The notes: a model not told the origin generated them from the sequence alone. DNA of 64,000 nt from Bacteroides sedimenti (GCF_040365225.1 NZ_AP028055.1:2604001-2668000), one strand, 5' to 3'; positions 54,806 to 63,970 are shown, counted from the first letter of the stretch. Program-made: numbers and translations.

Positions 54806-56026
54806 ATGCTTTATAATTTAGGAATTTATATATACTCAATGCTAATTCATCTGGTTGCGCCTTTCAGTAGAAAGCCCCGCAAAATGATGAAAGGACACTG
54901 GGTTGTATATGAACTGCTTCGTCAACAGAAAGAGAAAGACGCTAAGTACATCTGGTTTCATGCAGCCTCTTTAGGGGAATTTGAACAAGGTCGTCCTTTG
55001 ATTGAAAGAATCAGAGAGAGGTATCCGGAATACAAAATATTGCTCACATTCTTTTCTCCGTCTGGTTACGAAGTACGAAAAAACTATCAGGGTGCAGACA
55101 TCGTCTGTTATCTGCCAATGGATAAACCACGCAATGTTAATAAGTTCCTTGATATCATCCAACCATGCATGGCTTTTTTCATTAAATACGAATTCTGGAA
55201 AAACTACCTGGATGAGCTGCACAAGCGTCAGATTCCTGTATACAGTGTATCTTCCATTTTCCGTAAAGAACAGGTCTTTTTTAAGTGGTACGGCGGACTT
55301 TACCGCAAGGTCTTGTCGGACTTTGACCAGCTGTTTGTTCAGAACGAAACATCAAAACGCTTTCTGGCAAAGATTGGAATTAACAAGGTTTCTGTTGTAG
55401 GCGATACCAGATTTGACCGTGTACTTGAGATACGCAAGGAAGCAAAGGACCTCCCTTTGGTAGAAGCTTTTAAAGGAGACTCTTTAACTATTGTTGCCGG
55501 CAGCTCGTGGGCGCCCGACGAAGATCTTTTTATTGAATATTTCAACACTCATCCGGAAGTAAAGCTCATTATTGCGGCTCACGTGATAGACGAAAATCAT
55601 CTGGTGGAGATTATCAGCAAACTGAAACGCCCATATGTGCGTTATTCTAAGGCTAACGAGAAGAATGTTGTGAACGCAGACTGCTTAATCATTGACGGAT
55701 TCGGGCTGCTCTCTTCCATATACAGATATGGTGAAATAGCTTATATTGGTGGAGGTTTCGGTGTTGGGATCCACAATATTCTTGAGGCTGCTGTATATGG
55801 GATACCTGTAATATTCGGTCCGAAATATCAGAAATTCATGGAAGCCAGAGATTTAATTGAAGAGAAAGGGGCATTCTCAATCGAGAATTATGAAGAACTT
55901 AGCCAGCTGCTCGACAAAATGATTTCAGATAAGGAATTTCTAAAAGAAAGTGGTTCAAATGCAGGCAACTATGTAACTCGTAACTTAGGAGCAAGCGAGC
56001 GAATATTAAGTCAAATTAAACTTTAA
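54806..56026 (+). CDS. waaA: 3-deoxy-D-manno-octulosonate (Kdo) transferase
   Basis: The 406-residue glycosyltransferase of the GT30 family has an N-terminal membrane anchor (about 3-20) and the motifs WFHAASLGEFEQGRPLIERI and the C-terminal IAYIGGGFGVGIHNILEAAV. It adds Kdo to lipid A precursor at the inner membrane. Ten bp after gltX, probably one transcript. Confidence 0.93.
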   Translation: MLYNLGIYIYSMLIHLVAPFSRKPRKMMKGHWVVYELLRQQKEKDAKYIWFHAASLGEFEQGRPLIERIRERYPEYKILLTFFSPSGYEVRKNYQGADIVCYLPMDKPRNVNKFLDIIQPCMAFFIKYEFWKNYLDELHKRQIPVYSVSSIFRKEQVFFKWYGGLYRKVLSDFDQLFVQNETSKRFLAKIGINKVSVVGDTRFDRVLEIRKEAKDLPLVEAFKGDSLTIVAGSSWAPDEDLFIEYFNTHPEVKLIIAAHVIDENHLVEIISKLKRPYVRYSKANEKNVVNADCLIIDGFGLLSSIYRYGEIAYIGGGFGVGIHNILEAAVYGIPVIFGPKYQKFMEARDLIEEKGAFSIENYEELSQLLDKMISDKEFLKESGSNAGNYVTRNLGASERILSQIKL

Positions 56027-56042
56027 AATTTACATATATAAA

Positions 56043-56095
56043 AAGCGTCCGGCTATTATGTCTCTGACATACTTTTAGCCGGACGCTTCTGTTTT
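56043..56095. terminator. Terminator between waaA and the carbonic-anhydrase-like gene
   Basis: AAGCGTCCGGCTA (56043-56055) is the exact complement of TAGCCGGACGCTT (56076-56088), a 13-bp stem with a 20-nt loop, followed by TCTGTTTTT. It serves both convergent genes. Confidence 0.85.
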
Positions 56096-56105
56096 TATCG
56101 CAAGT

Positions 56106-56618
56106 TTACTTATACCAATCAGAGTACATCAGATAGTTGTGCGCAATCTTCTCGTTAAGTTCTTTTGCTTGTTCTGGGTCCACCTTTTTAATAAACTTTG
56201 CAGGGACACCTCCCCAGATGCTTCCGGGTTCAATCACTGTGTTGCTTAGAACTAACGAACCAGCAGCCACAATAGCCCCTTCGCCTATCACCGCATGGTC
56301 CAGAATGGTGGAACCCATGCCTACCAACGCATAATCTTTGATTGTAGCACCATGAATCGTTACATTGTGCCCCACAGAAACATTATCGCCAATCTCAATG
56401 GTCGATTTTTCATATAAGGTGTGCAAAACGGTACCATCCTGAATGTTTACCCGATTTCCAATGCGGATGGAATTTACATCCCCTCGCAAGATAGTACCAA
56501 ACCAGATGCTACATTCACTCCCCATCTTCACATCACCAATAATCGTAGCATTATCTGCCAGGAAACAATTCTCACCAAATTCGGGAGTAAAGCCTCTCAC
56601 TGATTTTATCAATGCCAT
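56106..56618 (-). CDS. Gamma-carbonic-anhydrase-like hexapeptide protein
   Basis: The 170-residue protein has a left-handed beta-helix of hexapeptide repeats (CSIWFGTILRGDVNSIRIGN, VSVGHNVTIHGATIKDYALV) and a C-terminal helix (DPEQAKELNEKIAHNYLM). His residues in HTLYEKS, GHNVTIHG fit the three zinc ligands of the gamma-class fold. Similar proteins are called YrdA or PaaY; catalytic activity is not assured. Confidence 0.9.
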   Translation of the reverse strand: MALIKSVRGFTPEFGENCFLADNATIIGDVKMGSECSIWFGTILRGDVNSIRIGNRVNIQDGTVLHTLYEKSTIEIGDNVSVGHNVTIHGATIKDYALVGMGSTILDHAVIGEGAIVAAGSLVLSNTVIEPGSIWGGVPAKFIKKVDPEQAKELNEKIAHNYLMYSDWYK

Positions 56619-56651
56619 TTTATTCTATTGTATAATTAAACAATTAAGACA

Positions 56652-58433
56652 TTAAATCGCCAATGTCTTTTCTCTTAACCAGGCAATTTCCTCTGCATTC
56701 AGCGTAGGGCTCAATCTTTCAAAAACAACCTGGTGATAATAGTTCAGCCAATTAATTTCAGTATCGGAGAGAAGGGATTTAATGATGCCTTTAGTACAAA
56801 TAGGACAAAGAGTCAAAGTCTCGAAACGATAAAACTCTCCAAATTCTGTTTCCACATCCTTGCATACTAATGTCAGATTTTCAATCCGAATGCCATGACG
56901 TCCACCTTTATAAACTCCTGGCTCGTTAGAAGTAACCATACCTGGCACTAACAATACCGGCACCTCATTCAGACGAATGCTTTGCGGCCCTTCATGAACA
57001 CTCAGAAAATGTCCAACCCCGTGACCTGTTCCATGCAGATAATTCATTCCCCTCTGCCATAAGGCATGACGCGCCAGAACATCAATCTGAGCCCCACGGG
57101 TACCATAAGGGAATTTACAGGTTGCAATAGCAATATGACCTTTCAACACCAAAGTATAGTCAATTTTTTCTTCTTCGGTCAATGAACCTAAAGCGATAGT
57201 GCGGGTAATATCTGTTGTTCCATCAAGGTACTGGGCACCCGAGTCGAGCAATAAAAAGCCTTCGGGCTTTAAAACGGAACATGATTCGGGAGTAGCAGAG
57301 TAATGTACAATAGCTCCGTGTTCCTTATAACCGGCGATAGTATCGAAGCTTTCTCCCATATATAAATCTTGTGCAGCCCGGAATTCGTGCAATTTCTCAT
57401 CAATTGTCAGTTCTGTTTCATGCCCTGTCGGAACCGCCATTTCAAGCCAGCGAAGGAATTTCACCATGGCTACACCATCACGAATCATAGCTGCATGAAT
57501 GCCTGCAATTTCAGCCTCGTTTCTTACCGCTTTTAATAAGGCGATTGGAGAGGAACCACGAACAATCTTACAAGATGGATTAACTGCAGAGAACACATCA
57601 TAATTCGTTCTTGCAGGATTGATTAACAATGACGAAGCGGTCAGCTCATTCAATGCACTGTTTATCTCATCATAACCACGCACTTCAACCTGCTGAGTGG
57701 ATAAATACTCACTTACATCAGCTGTCAGCTTTTCAGGTGCGATAAAGTATATTGTTTTCTTATCGGTAATAAGCAAATAGCTAACCACAAAAGGATTACA
57801 CTTAACATCACGACCTCTCAGGTTCAATGCCCATGCTATTTCGTCAAGGTTTGAAATAAGCAGGCTTTCAACATCAACTTTTTCCATTTTCTGACGAATC
57901 TGCGCAATTTTATCAAGGCATGAAACACCGGAATATTGAGTTTCATAAATGAAAGCCGGGTCCTGGGGCATCAGAGGTCTGTCAATCCATATAGATTCAA
58001 AAGGATCTAAACTGGTCTCGACAGCAATATTCTTTTTCGATAAAACATTCTTCATTTCTTCAACATCTGAAACAGAGAACATTTTTCCATCAATTCCCAG
58101 AGTTGAACCAACGGCCATTTCACTTGTCAACCATTCAATTATAGAAGGGGTTTCAGGAAGTCCATCTTTAAAAAGTGTAATGCCCGAGCCCTCAAGTTGG
58201 TCAGCAGCTTGAAGGAAATAGCGGGAATCAGTCCAAAGACCAGCCTTTTCAAGAGTCACAACAACTGTTCCTGCTGATCCTGAAAAACCTGAAATCCATT
58301 CTCTCGATTTCCAATGAGAGGCAACATATTCACTGAGGTGAGGATCGGTACTTGGTATAATAAATGCCGAAAAATTATTCTCCGAAAGCAGTCCTCTTAA
58401 TGAGGCAATACGCTCTTTTATGCTTTGTTCCAT
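56652..58433 (-). CDS. Xaa-Pro aminopeptidase (aminopeptidase P, M24B)
   Basis: The 593-residue protein starts MEQSIKERIASLRGLLSENN, chosen over an upstream Met 15 codons earlier that lies within the -7 promoter area. It has two creatinase-like N-terminal domains and the M24 catalytic domain with metal ligands in FLLLDSGAQYLDGTTDITRT, HGTGHGVGHFLSVHEG and TSNEPGVYKGG. It removes N-terminal residues before Pro. A TATCTTTG box lies at 58466-58473 on the minus strand. Confidence 0.94.
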   Translation of the reverse strand: MEQSIKERIASLRGLLSENNFSAFIIPSTDPHLSEYVASHWKSREWISGFSGSAGTVVVTLEKAGLWTDSRYFLQAADQLEGSGITLFKDGLPETPSIIEWLTSEMAVGSTLGIDGKMFSVSDVEEMKNVLSKKNIAVETSLDPFESIWIDRPLMPQDPAFIYETQYSGVSCLDKIAQIRQKMEKVDVESLLISNLDEIAWALNLRGRDVKCNPFVVSYLLITDKKTIYFIAPEKLTADVSEYLSTQQVEVRGYDEINSALNELTASSLLINPARTNYDVFSAVNPSCKIVRGSSPIALLKAVRNEAEIAGIHAAMIRDGVAMVKFLRWLEMAVPTGHETELTIDEKLHEFRAAQDLYMGESFDTIAGYKEHGAIVHYSATPESCSVLKPEGFLLLDSGAQYLDGTTDITRTIALGSLTEEEKIDYTLVLKGHIAIATCKFPYGTRGAQIDVLARHALWQRGMNYLHGTGHGVGHFLSVHEGPQSIRLNEVPVLLVPGMVTSNEPGVYKGGRHGIRIENLTLVCKDVETEFGEFYRFETLTLCPICTKGIIKSLLSDTEINWLNYYHQVVFERLSPTLNAEEIAWLREKTLAI

Positions 58434-58614
58434 AATCACATTATAAAGATGTTTAACATTACTCGCAAAGATACACATCTTTTTTATATTTTTCTGGTTA
58501 AGAAAGAACTATGTTTCGCTTTACAATATCAACTTAACAACTAATTAATCAGTTAAAAGAACTTTCTTAAATAAACTTTGTTATTGAATTTTAGAATAAT
58601 TATTAGCCGAAAGT

Positions 58615-58645
58615 TTTGTGAATAAAGAAACTATATGTAATTTTG
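58615..58645 (+). promoter_or_regulatory. rpsU promoter
   Basis: TTTG (58615-58618), then 19 bp, then TAATTTTG (58638-58645). This matches the Bacteroidetes consensus exactly in both boxes and in spacing. rpsU starts 53 bp downstream. Confidence 0.8.
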
Positions 58646-58697
58646 CCGCGCAATTTAAGTGCAGAATTTATAAAAACAACATATTAATAAAAGTAAA

Positions 58698-58889
58698 ATG
58701 ATAGTAGTACCTGTAAAAGAAGGCGAAAACATCGAAAAAGCGCTGAAGAAATTCAAAAGAAAATTTGAAAAAACCGGAGTAGTTAAAGAATTAAGAAGCA
58801 GACAACAGTTTGACAAACCATCTGTAACTAAAAGGTTTAAGAAAGAACGCGCTGTATACGTTCAGAAACTTCAGCAAGTAGAAGAATAA
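58698..58889 (+). CDS. rpsU: 30S ribosomal protein S21
   Basis: The 63-residue protein starts MIVVPVKEGENIEKALKKFK. Tyr54 is present in RAVYVQKLQQ. In Bacteroidetes ribosome structures S21, together with S6 and S18, covers the anti-Shine-Dalgarno end of 16S, and this Tyr takes part, as I recall. The start codon is not preceded by a Shine-Dalgarno sequence here (AATAAAAGTAAA). It begins the rightward cluster that leads to tuf. Confidence 0.96.
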   Translation: MIVVPVKEGENIEKALKKFKRKFEKTGVVKELRSRQQFDKPSVTKRFKKERAVYVQKLQQVEE

Positions 58890-58964
58890 TAATTCATCAC
58901 TTCTCTTGAATTATTAGATTATTTTTCATACATTCGTTGCAGGATTATTAACGCAACGATTCAT

Positions 58965-59846
58965 ATGTTAATTGACTCTTTTCTAAAGTATCTTGAATTT
59001 GAGAAAAATTACTCGCCTCAAACCATAAAAAGTTATAAGGCCGATTTAATTCAATTTGAAGAATATTTTAAAAACTTAAGTGAGGAGTTGTCACCTACAA
59101 ACGTTGACACTGATATAATACGCCAATGGATAATCAATCTAATGGACGAAGGATATACAGCATCATCAGTAGGTAGAAAACTTAGTTCATTAAGATCGTT
59201 TTACCGATTTCTATTAATAAAGAAAGAAGTTACAATAGATCCAACCAGAAAAATTGTTGGGCCAAAAAAGAAAAAAGCACTTCCGTACTTCTTAAAAGAA
59301 AGCGAAATAAACAGAATTATTGATGAGAATGATTATAAAGAAGGTTTTATTGGTGCTAGAGACCGAATGATTATAGAAATGTTTTACGCCACAGGCATCA
59401 GACTTTCAGAATTAATCGGATTAAATGACACAGATATAGATTTCTCGCAATCACTCATAAAAGTAACAGGAAAAAGAAACAAACAAAGACTTATTCCTTT
59501 TGACAAGGAGCTAAAAGAGTCGATGATTGAATACATTAACATAAGGAATAACACCCTCACTGAACAGCCCGAAGCTTTTTTCGTTAGAGAAAGTGGGCAG
59601 AGGTTATACAGTGGAATAGTTGAAAAGTTAGTAAAACGACAATTATCAAAGGTTGTAACGCTAAAAAAAAGAAGCCCACACGTATTGAGACACACTTTTG
59701 CAACAGCAATGTTGAACAATAAAGCAAATCTCAATGCCATCAAGGAGATTCTTGGACACTCAAGCCTAGCAGCTACTGAAGTGTACACGCATACAACATT
59801 TGAGGAGTTAAAAAACAACTATAACCAGGCTCACCCAAGAGCCTAA
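58965..59846 (+). CDS. Tyrosine recombinase, XerC/XerD type
   Basis: The 293-residue protein has an N-terminal SAM-like core-binding domain and a catalytic domain with Arg146 (TGIRLSELIG), Arg242 in HVLRHTFATAM, His in GHSSLAATEVYTH, and nucleophile Tyr274. The size and the lack of surrounding mobile genes favour a housekeeping Xer protein that resolves chromosome dimers over an integrase. Xer type (C or D) cannot be told apart. Confidence 0.88.
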   Translation: MLIDSFLKYLEFEKNYSPQTIKSYKADLIQFEEYFKNLSEELSPTNVDTDIIRQWIINLMDEGYTASSVGRKLSSLRSFYRFLLIKKEVTIDPTRKIVGPKKKKALPYFLKESEINRIIDENDYKEGFIGARDRMIIEMFYATGIRLSELIGLNDTDIDFSQSLIKVTGKRNKQRLIPFDKELKESMIEYINIRNNTLTEQPEAFFVRESGQRLYSGIVEKLVKRQLSKVVTLKKRSPHVLRHTFATAMLNNKANLNAIKEILGHSSLAATEVYTHTTFEELKNNYNQAHPRA

Positions 59847-59861
59847 AAAAAGGAGGTATGT

Positions 59862-60161
59862 ATGGAAACTAGAATTCAATCAATTCACTTTGATGCGTCA
59901 GAGCAATTACAAACTTTCATCCAAAAGAAAGTTGCAAAGTTAGAGAGATTATACGATGATATAAAAGTTGTGGAGGTGTCACTAAAAGTTGTAAAACCTG
60001 AAACAGTAAAAAACAAAGAAGCAGGAATAAAAATCACAATTCCTAACTATGAATTTTACGCCGATAAGACTTACGATACATTCGAAGAGTCAATTGATGA
60101 AGCATTAGACGCTTTATCTAAACAATTGGTCAAATACAAGGAAAAACAACTGAATAAATAG
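59862..60161 (+). CDS. hpf: Ribosome hibernation promoting factor (HPF/RaiA family)
   Basis: The 99-residue short-form protein has QSIHFDASEQLQTFIQKKVA and the C-terminal helix KQLVKYKEKQLNK. It binds the decoding region of idle 30S subunits. A strong Shine-Dalgarno sequence (AAAGGAGG, 59848-59855) precedes the start, one of few in the window. It lies between the Xer gene and the tRNA cluster. Confidence 0.9.
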   Translation: METRIQSIHFDASEQLQTFIQKKVAKLERLYDDIKVVEVSLKVVKPETVKNKEAGIKITIPNYEFYADKTYDTFEESIDEALDALSKQLVKYKEKQLNK

Positions 60162-60181
60162 AGAAAAAAAAGACAAATAAC

Positions 60182-60212
60182 TTTGCAGTTATAAAATAAA
60201 TACCTAAATTTG
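60182..60212 (+). promoter_or_regulatory. Promoter of the tRNA-tuf operon
   Basis: TTTG (60182-60185), then 19 bp, then TAAATTTG (60205-60212). The match to consensus is exact. It lies 47 bp before the first tRNA. Confidence 0.8.
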
Positions 60213-60259
60213 CAGCCGTTTCGCTTAGATTAACGTAACGGTTGCATTTTTAAGATAAC

Positions 60260-60333
60260 GCCTCTTTAGCTCAGTTGGCCAGAGCACGTGATTTGTAATC
60301 TCGGGGTCGTTGGTTCGAATCCGACAAGAGGCT
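60260..60333 (+). tRNA. tRNA-Thr (TGT)
   Basis: 74-nt cloverleaf with acceptor GCCTCTT paired to AAGAGGC, anticodon loop ATTTGTAAT (TGT), T arm GGTTCGAATCC and discriminator T. No encoded CCA. First of four tRNAs ahead of tuf. Confidence 0.96.
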
Positions 60334-60346
60334 CAAAAATTGTTAA

Positions 60347-60429
60347 GGGCAAATACCAGAGTGGCCAAATGGGGCAGACTGTAAATCTGCTGTCTTTCGA
60401 CTTCGGTGGTTCGAATCCATCTTTGCCCA
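60347..60429 (+). tRNA. tRNA-Tyr (GTA)
   Basis: 83-nt class II tRNA with long variable arm (TGTCTTTCGACTTCGG region). Acceptor GGGCAAA pairs with TTTGCCC, anticodon GTA in ACTGTAAAT, discriminator A. Confidence 0.95.
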
Positions 60430-60458
60430 CAAAACACAAAGCGCCGCTTTGAAAGACT

Positions 60459-60531
60459 GCGGAAGTAGCTCAGTTGATAGAGCATTAGCCTTCCAAGCTG
60501 AGGGTCGCGGGTTTGAGCCCCGTCTTCCGCT
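60459..60531 (+). tRNA. tRNA-Gly (TCC)
   Basis: 73-nt cloverleaf with acceptor GCGGAAG paired to CTTCCGC, anticodon loop CTTCCAA (TCC), T-loop GGTTTGAGCCC and discriminator T. Confidence 0.95.
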
Positions 60532-60538
60532 CTTTTTC

Positions 60539-60610
60539 GCTGTTGTAGCTCAGTGGCAGAGCACTTCCTTGGTAAGGAAGAGGTCACGGGTTCAACTCCC
60601 GTCAACAGCT
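60539..60610 (+). tRNA. tRNA-Thr (GGT)
   Basis: 72-nt cloverleaf with acceptor GCTGTTG paired to CAACAGC, anticodon loop CTTGGTA (GGT), GGTTCAACTCC in the T arm and discriminator T. Two Thr isoacceptors thus share this cluster. Confidence 0.95.
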
Positions 60611-60662
60611 CACAAAAAATGTATGTGCTGATTATTAATCAAATAAATAAACAAGTAAAGCT

Positions 60663-61850
60663 ATGGCTAAAGAGAAATTTGAACGTACCAAACCGCACGT
60701 TAACATTGGTACTATCGGTCACGTAGACCACGGTAAAACGACTTTGACTGCAGCTATCACTACAGTGTTAGCAAAGAAAGGTCTTTCTGAATTGCGTTCT
60801 TTCGATTCAATCGACAACGCTCCTGAAGAAAAAGAAAGAGGTATTACTATTAATACTTCACACGTTGAGTATCAAACAGCTAACCGTCACTACGCACACG
60901 TTGACTGTCCAGGACACGCCGACTACGTAAAGAACATGGTAACTGGTGCTGCTCAGATGGACGGTGCTATCATTGTAGTTGCTGCAACTGATGGTCCTAT
61001 GCCTCAAACTCGTGAACACATCCTGTTAGCTCGTCAGGTAAACGTACCAAAATTGGTAGTTTTCATGAACAAATGTGACATGGTTGAAGACGAAGAAATG
61101 TTGGAACTTGTTGAAATGGAAATGAGAGAACTTCTTTCATTCTATGAATTTGATGGTGACAACACTCCTATCATCCGTGGTTCTGCTCTTGGTGCACTTA
61201 ACGGTGTTGAAAAATGGGAAGACAAAGTTATGGAATTGATGGATGCTGTTGACACATGGATTCCACTTCCTCCACGTGATGTTGATAAACCATTCTTGAT
61301 GCCGGTTGAAGACGTGTTCTCTATCACAGGTCGTGGTACTGTAGCAACAGGTCGTATCGAAGCAGGTATCATCAAAACTGGTGAAGAAGTTCAGATCATC
61401 GGTCTTGGTTCTGAAGGAAAGAAATCAGTTGTAACTGGTGTTGAGATGTTCCGTAAGATTCTTGATGAAGGTCAGGCTGGTGACAACGTAGGTTTGTTAC
61501 TTCGTGGTATCGACAAAGAAGAAATCAAACGTGGTATGGTTATCTGCCACCCGGGAAAAATTACTCCTCACACTACATTCAAGGCTGAGGTTTATATCCT
61601 GAAGAAAGAAGAAGGTGGTCGTCACACACCATTCCACAACAAATACCGTCCTCAGTTCTACCTTCGTACATTAGACTGTACAGGTGAAATCACTCTTCCA
61701 GAAGGAACTGACATGGTTATGCCAGGTGATAATGTAACAATTTCAGTTGAACTTATCTACCCAGTAGCTCTTAACTTAGGTCTTCGTTTCGCTATCCGTG
61801 AAGGTGGACGTACAGTAGGTGCTGGTCAGATCACTGAAATCTGTGACTAA
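60663..61850 (+). CDS. tuf: Translation elongation factor Tu
   Basis: The 395-residue GTPase has G1 GHVDHGKTTLTAAIT, switch II DCPGHADYVKNM, NKCDMVEDEE and the C-terminal AGQITEICD. It carries aminoacyl-tRNA to the ribosome. It is cotranscribed with four upstream tRNAs and separated from the str genes, and it is the only tuf in view. Codon use is strongly biased, as in highly expressed genes. Confidence 0.98.
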   Translation: MAKEKFERTKPHVNIGTIGHVDHGKTTLTAAITTVLAKKGLSELRSFDSIDNAPEEKERGITINTSHVEYQTANRHYAHVDCPGHADYVKNMVTGAAQMDGAIIVVAATDGPMPQTREHILLARQVNVPKLVVFMNKCDMVEDEEMLELVEMEMRELLSFYEFDGDNTPIIRGSALGALNGVEKWEDKVMELMDAVDTWIPLPPRDVDKPFLMPVEDVFSITGRGTVATGRIEAGIIKTGEEVQIIGLGSEGKKSVVTGVEMFRKILDEGQAGDNVGLLLRGIDKEEIKRGMVICHPGKITPHTTFKAEVYILKKEEGGRHTPFHNKYRPQFYLRTLDCTGEITLPEGTDMVMPGDNVTISVELIYPVALNLGLRFAIREGGRTVGAGQITEICD

Positions 61851-61859
61851 ATAAAAAAT

Positions 61860-61890
61860 ATCAGTTCTTGGTTTCATATCAAGAACTGAT
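61860..61890 (+). other. Hairpin between tuf and tRNA-Trp
   Basis: ATCAGTTCTTG (61860-61870) and CAAGAACTGAT (61880-61890) form a perfect 11-bp stem with a 9-nt loop. Only a short TATTT follows, so full termination is doubtful. It may be a partial terminator or an RNase processing site that separates tuf from downstream genes. Confidence 0.6.
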
Positions 61891-61895
61891 TATTT

Positions 61896-61968
61896 ACGGG
61901 AGTAGCTCAGTTGGTAGAGCACCGGTCTCCAAAACCGGGTGTCGGGAGTTCGAGCCTCTCCTCCCGTG
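61896..61968 (+). tRNA. tRNA-Trp (CCA)
   Basis: 73-nt cloverleaf with acceptor ACGGGAG paired to CTCCCGT, anticodon loop CTCCAAA (CCA), discriminator G. It lies 17 bp before secE. Confidence 0.96.
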
Positions 61969-61984
61969 CAAATATATTATATAT

Positions 61985-62188
61985 ATGAAAAAAATAGTAG
62001 ATAAAGTAATATCTTACTTCAAAGAAACTTACAACGAACTTGTGCATAAAGTATCGTGGCCTACGTATTCAGAACTGACTAACAGTGCAGTGGTTGTTTT
62101 ATATGCTTCCCTACTCATTGCAGTGGTAGTTTTCGTAATGGACTCATGCTTCCAGCATTTGATGGAAGGTTTCATTTATCCACATTAA
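61985..62188 (+). CDS. secE: Preprotein translocase subunit SecE
   Basis: The 67-residue protein starts MKKIVDKVISYFKETYNELV. A longer frame runs back through the tRNA and is not the start. It has the conserved cytosolic amphipathic helix followed by VSWPTYSEL and one membrane helix (about 35-58), the minimal SecE. It clamps SecY. Confidence 0.95.
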   Translation: MKKIVDKVISYFKETYNELVHKVSWPTYSELTNSAVVVLYASLLIAVVVFVMDSCFQHLMEGFIYPH

Positions 62189-62200
62189 CATAGGAGAAAA

Positions 62201-62743
62201 ATGTCTGAGATTGAAAAGAAATGGTATGTTTTGCGTGCCATTAGCGGAAAAGAAAGCAAGGTAAAAGAATATCTTGAAGCTGATATCAAAAACAGCAACC
62301 TTGGTGATTATGTATCTCAGGTATTGATTCCTACTGAAAAGGTATATCAGGTTCGCAACGGGAAAAAAGTTGTGAAAGAGAGAAATTATCTGCCTGGATA
62401 CGTTTTAGTGGAGGCAGCTCTTGTTGGTGAGGTAGCTCATCATTTAAGAAATACTCCTAATGTAATCGGTTTCTTAGGTGGTTCGGATAACCCTACCCCT
62501 CTGAGACAGTCAGAAGTGAATCGTATACTTGGTACAGTGGATGAACTACAAGAATCGGGAGAAGAAATCAATATCCCGTATATAGTAGGAGAGACTGTAA
62601 AAGTAGCTTTTGGTCCATTCAGCGGATTCAGTGGTACCATTGAAGAAGTGAATAACGAAAAGAAGAAATTAAAGGTTATGGTAAAGATATTCGGGCGAAA
62701 AACTCCGCTTGAATTAGGCTTTATGCAAGTAGAAAAGGAATAA
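62201..62743 (+). CDS. nusG: Transcription termination/antitermination protein NusG
   Basis: The 180-residue protein has an NGN domain (KKWYVLRAISGKESKVKEYL, NYLPGYVLVEA) and a C-terminal KOW domain (VGETVKVAFGPFSGFSGTIE). It couples transcription with translation and Rho. It follows secE by 12 bp, standard order. Confidence 0.97.
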   Translation: MSEIEKKWYVLRAISGKESKVKEYLEADIKNSNLGDYVSQVLIPTEKVYQVRNGKKVVKERNYLPGYVLVEAALVGEVAHHLRNTPNVIGFLGGSDNPTPLRQSEVNRILGTVDELQESGEEINIPYIVGETVKVAFGPFSGFSGTIEEVNNEKKKLKVMVKIFGRKTPLELGFMQVEKE

Positions 62744-62798
62744 CATGGGTTACGCCGTGTTGTGCCTTAATTAATGTTTATATAAATAAATTAAAAAA

Positions 62799-63242
62799 AT
62801 GGCTAAAGAAGTTGCTGGACTAATCAAATTACAGATTAAAGGAGGCGCTGCAAATCCATCACCTCCCGTTGGACCTGCTTTAGGTTCTAAAGGGATCAAT
62901 ATTATGGAATTCTGCAAGCAATTCAATGCCAGAACCCAAGACAGAGCAGGTAAAATATTACCTGTCGTTATTACTTATTATGCAGACAAGTCTTTTGATT
63001 TTGTAATCAAGACTCCTCCTGTTGCTATCCAGTTATTGGAAGTAACTAAGCTTAAGAGTGGTTCTGCTGAGCCTAACCGTAAAAAGGTTGCTGAGATTAC
63101 TTGGGACCAAGTACGCACAATTGCTCAGGACAAAATGACTGACTTGAACTGTTTCACTGTAGAAGCTGCTATGACTATGGTTGCTGGTACAGCTAGAAGT
63201 ATGGGTATCACTGTAAAAGGGGAATTCCCAGGTAATAATTAA
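62799..63242 (+). CDS. rplK: 50S ribosomal protein L11
   Basis: The 147-residue protein has LIKLQIKGGAANPSPPVGPA (Pro-rich loop) and the C-terminal 23S-binding domain (MTDLNCFTVEAAMTMVAGTA). It forms the base of the L7/L12 stalk. Confidence 0.98.
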   Translation: MAKEVAGLIKLQIKGGAANPSPPVGPALGSKGINIMEFCKQFNARTQDRAGKILPVVITYYADKSFDFVIKTPPVAIQLLEVTKLKSGSAEPNRKKVAEITWDQVRTIAQDKMTDLNCFTVEAAMTMVAGTARSMGITVKGEFPGNN

Positions 63243-63257
63243 TAATCTTCAATTATA

Positions 63258-63956
63258 ATGGGAAAACTGACAAAAAATCAAAAGTTGGCTGCCGCTAAAG
63301 TTGAAGCAGGGAAAGCATACTCACTAAAAGAAGCTTCAGCGCTTGTAAAGGAAATCTCTTTTACAAAGTTTGATGCCTCATTAGATATTGATGTACGTTT
63401 AGGTGTAGATCCACGTAAAGCAAACCAGATGGTTAGAGGTGTAGTTTCACTTCCTCACGGAACTGGTAAAGAGATTAAGGTCTTGGTTCTATGTACACCT
63501 GATGCTGAAGCCGCTGCAAAAGAAGCAGGTGCTGATTATGTAGGTCTTGATGAATATATTGAAAAGATCAAAGGTGGATGGACTGATATTGATGTAATTA
63601 TCACTATGCCATCTATCATGGGTAAAATAGGTGCTTTGGGTCGTGTACTTGGTCCTCGCGGATTAATGCCTAACCCAAAAAGTGGTACTGTGACTATGGA
63701 TGTTGCCAAAGCAGTAAAAGAAGTAAAACAAGGTAAAATCGACTTTAAAGTAGACAAAACAGGTATTGTTCATACTTCTATTGGTAAAGTTTCATTCGAT
63801 GCAGATAAAATTCGCGACAACGCAAAAGAATTTATTTCTACATTGCTTAAACTAAAACCAACTGCAGCAAAGGGCACATATATTAAGAGTATTTATCTTT
63901 CTAGTACAATGAGTTTAGGTGTTAAAGTAGACCCTAAATCAGTTGAGGAAATCTAA
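63258..63956 (+). CDS. rplA: 50S ribosomal protein L1
   Basis: The 232-residue protein has the L1 signature GKIGALGRVLGPRGLMPNPK and KVDKTGIVHTSIGKVSF. It forms the mobile L1 stalk at the E site and in many bacteria represses its own operon. It is 15 bp after rplK. Confidence 0.98.
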   Translation: MGKLTKNQKLAAAKVEAGKAYSLKEASALVKEISFTKFDASLDIDVRLGVDPRKANQMVRGVVSLPHGTGKEIKVLVLCTPDAEAAAKEAGADYVGLDEYIEKIKGGWTDIDVIITMPSIMGKIGALGRVLGPRGLMPNPKSGTVTMDVAKAVKEVKQGKIDFKVDKTGIVHTSIGKVSFDADKIRDNAKEFISTLLKLKPTAAKGTYIKSIYLSSTMSLGVKVDPKSVEEI

Positions 63957-63970
63957 TAAAAGGAGGAATA

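Noticed and set aside
58965..59846. Tyrosine recombinase as integrase of a genomic island at the tRNA cluster
   Set aside because: Neighbours are conserved translation genes, no att-like direct repeat of a tRNA 3' end was seen, and size and motifs fit a housekeeping Xer protein.
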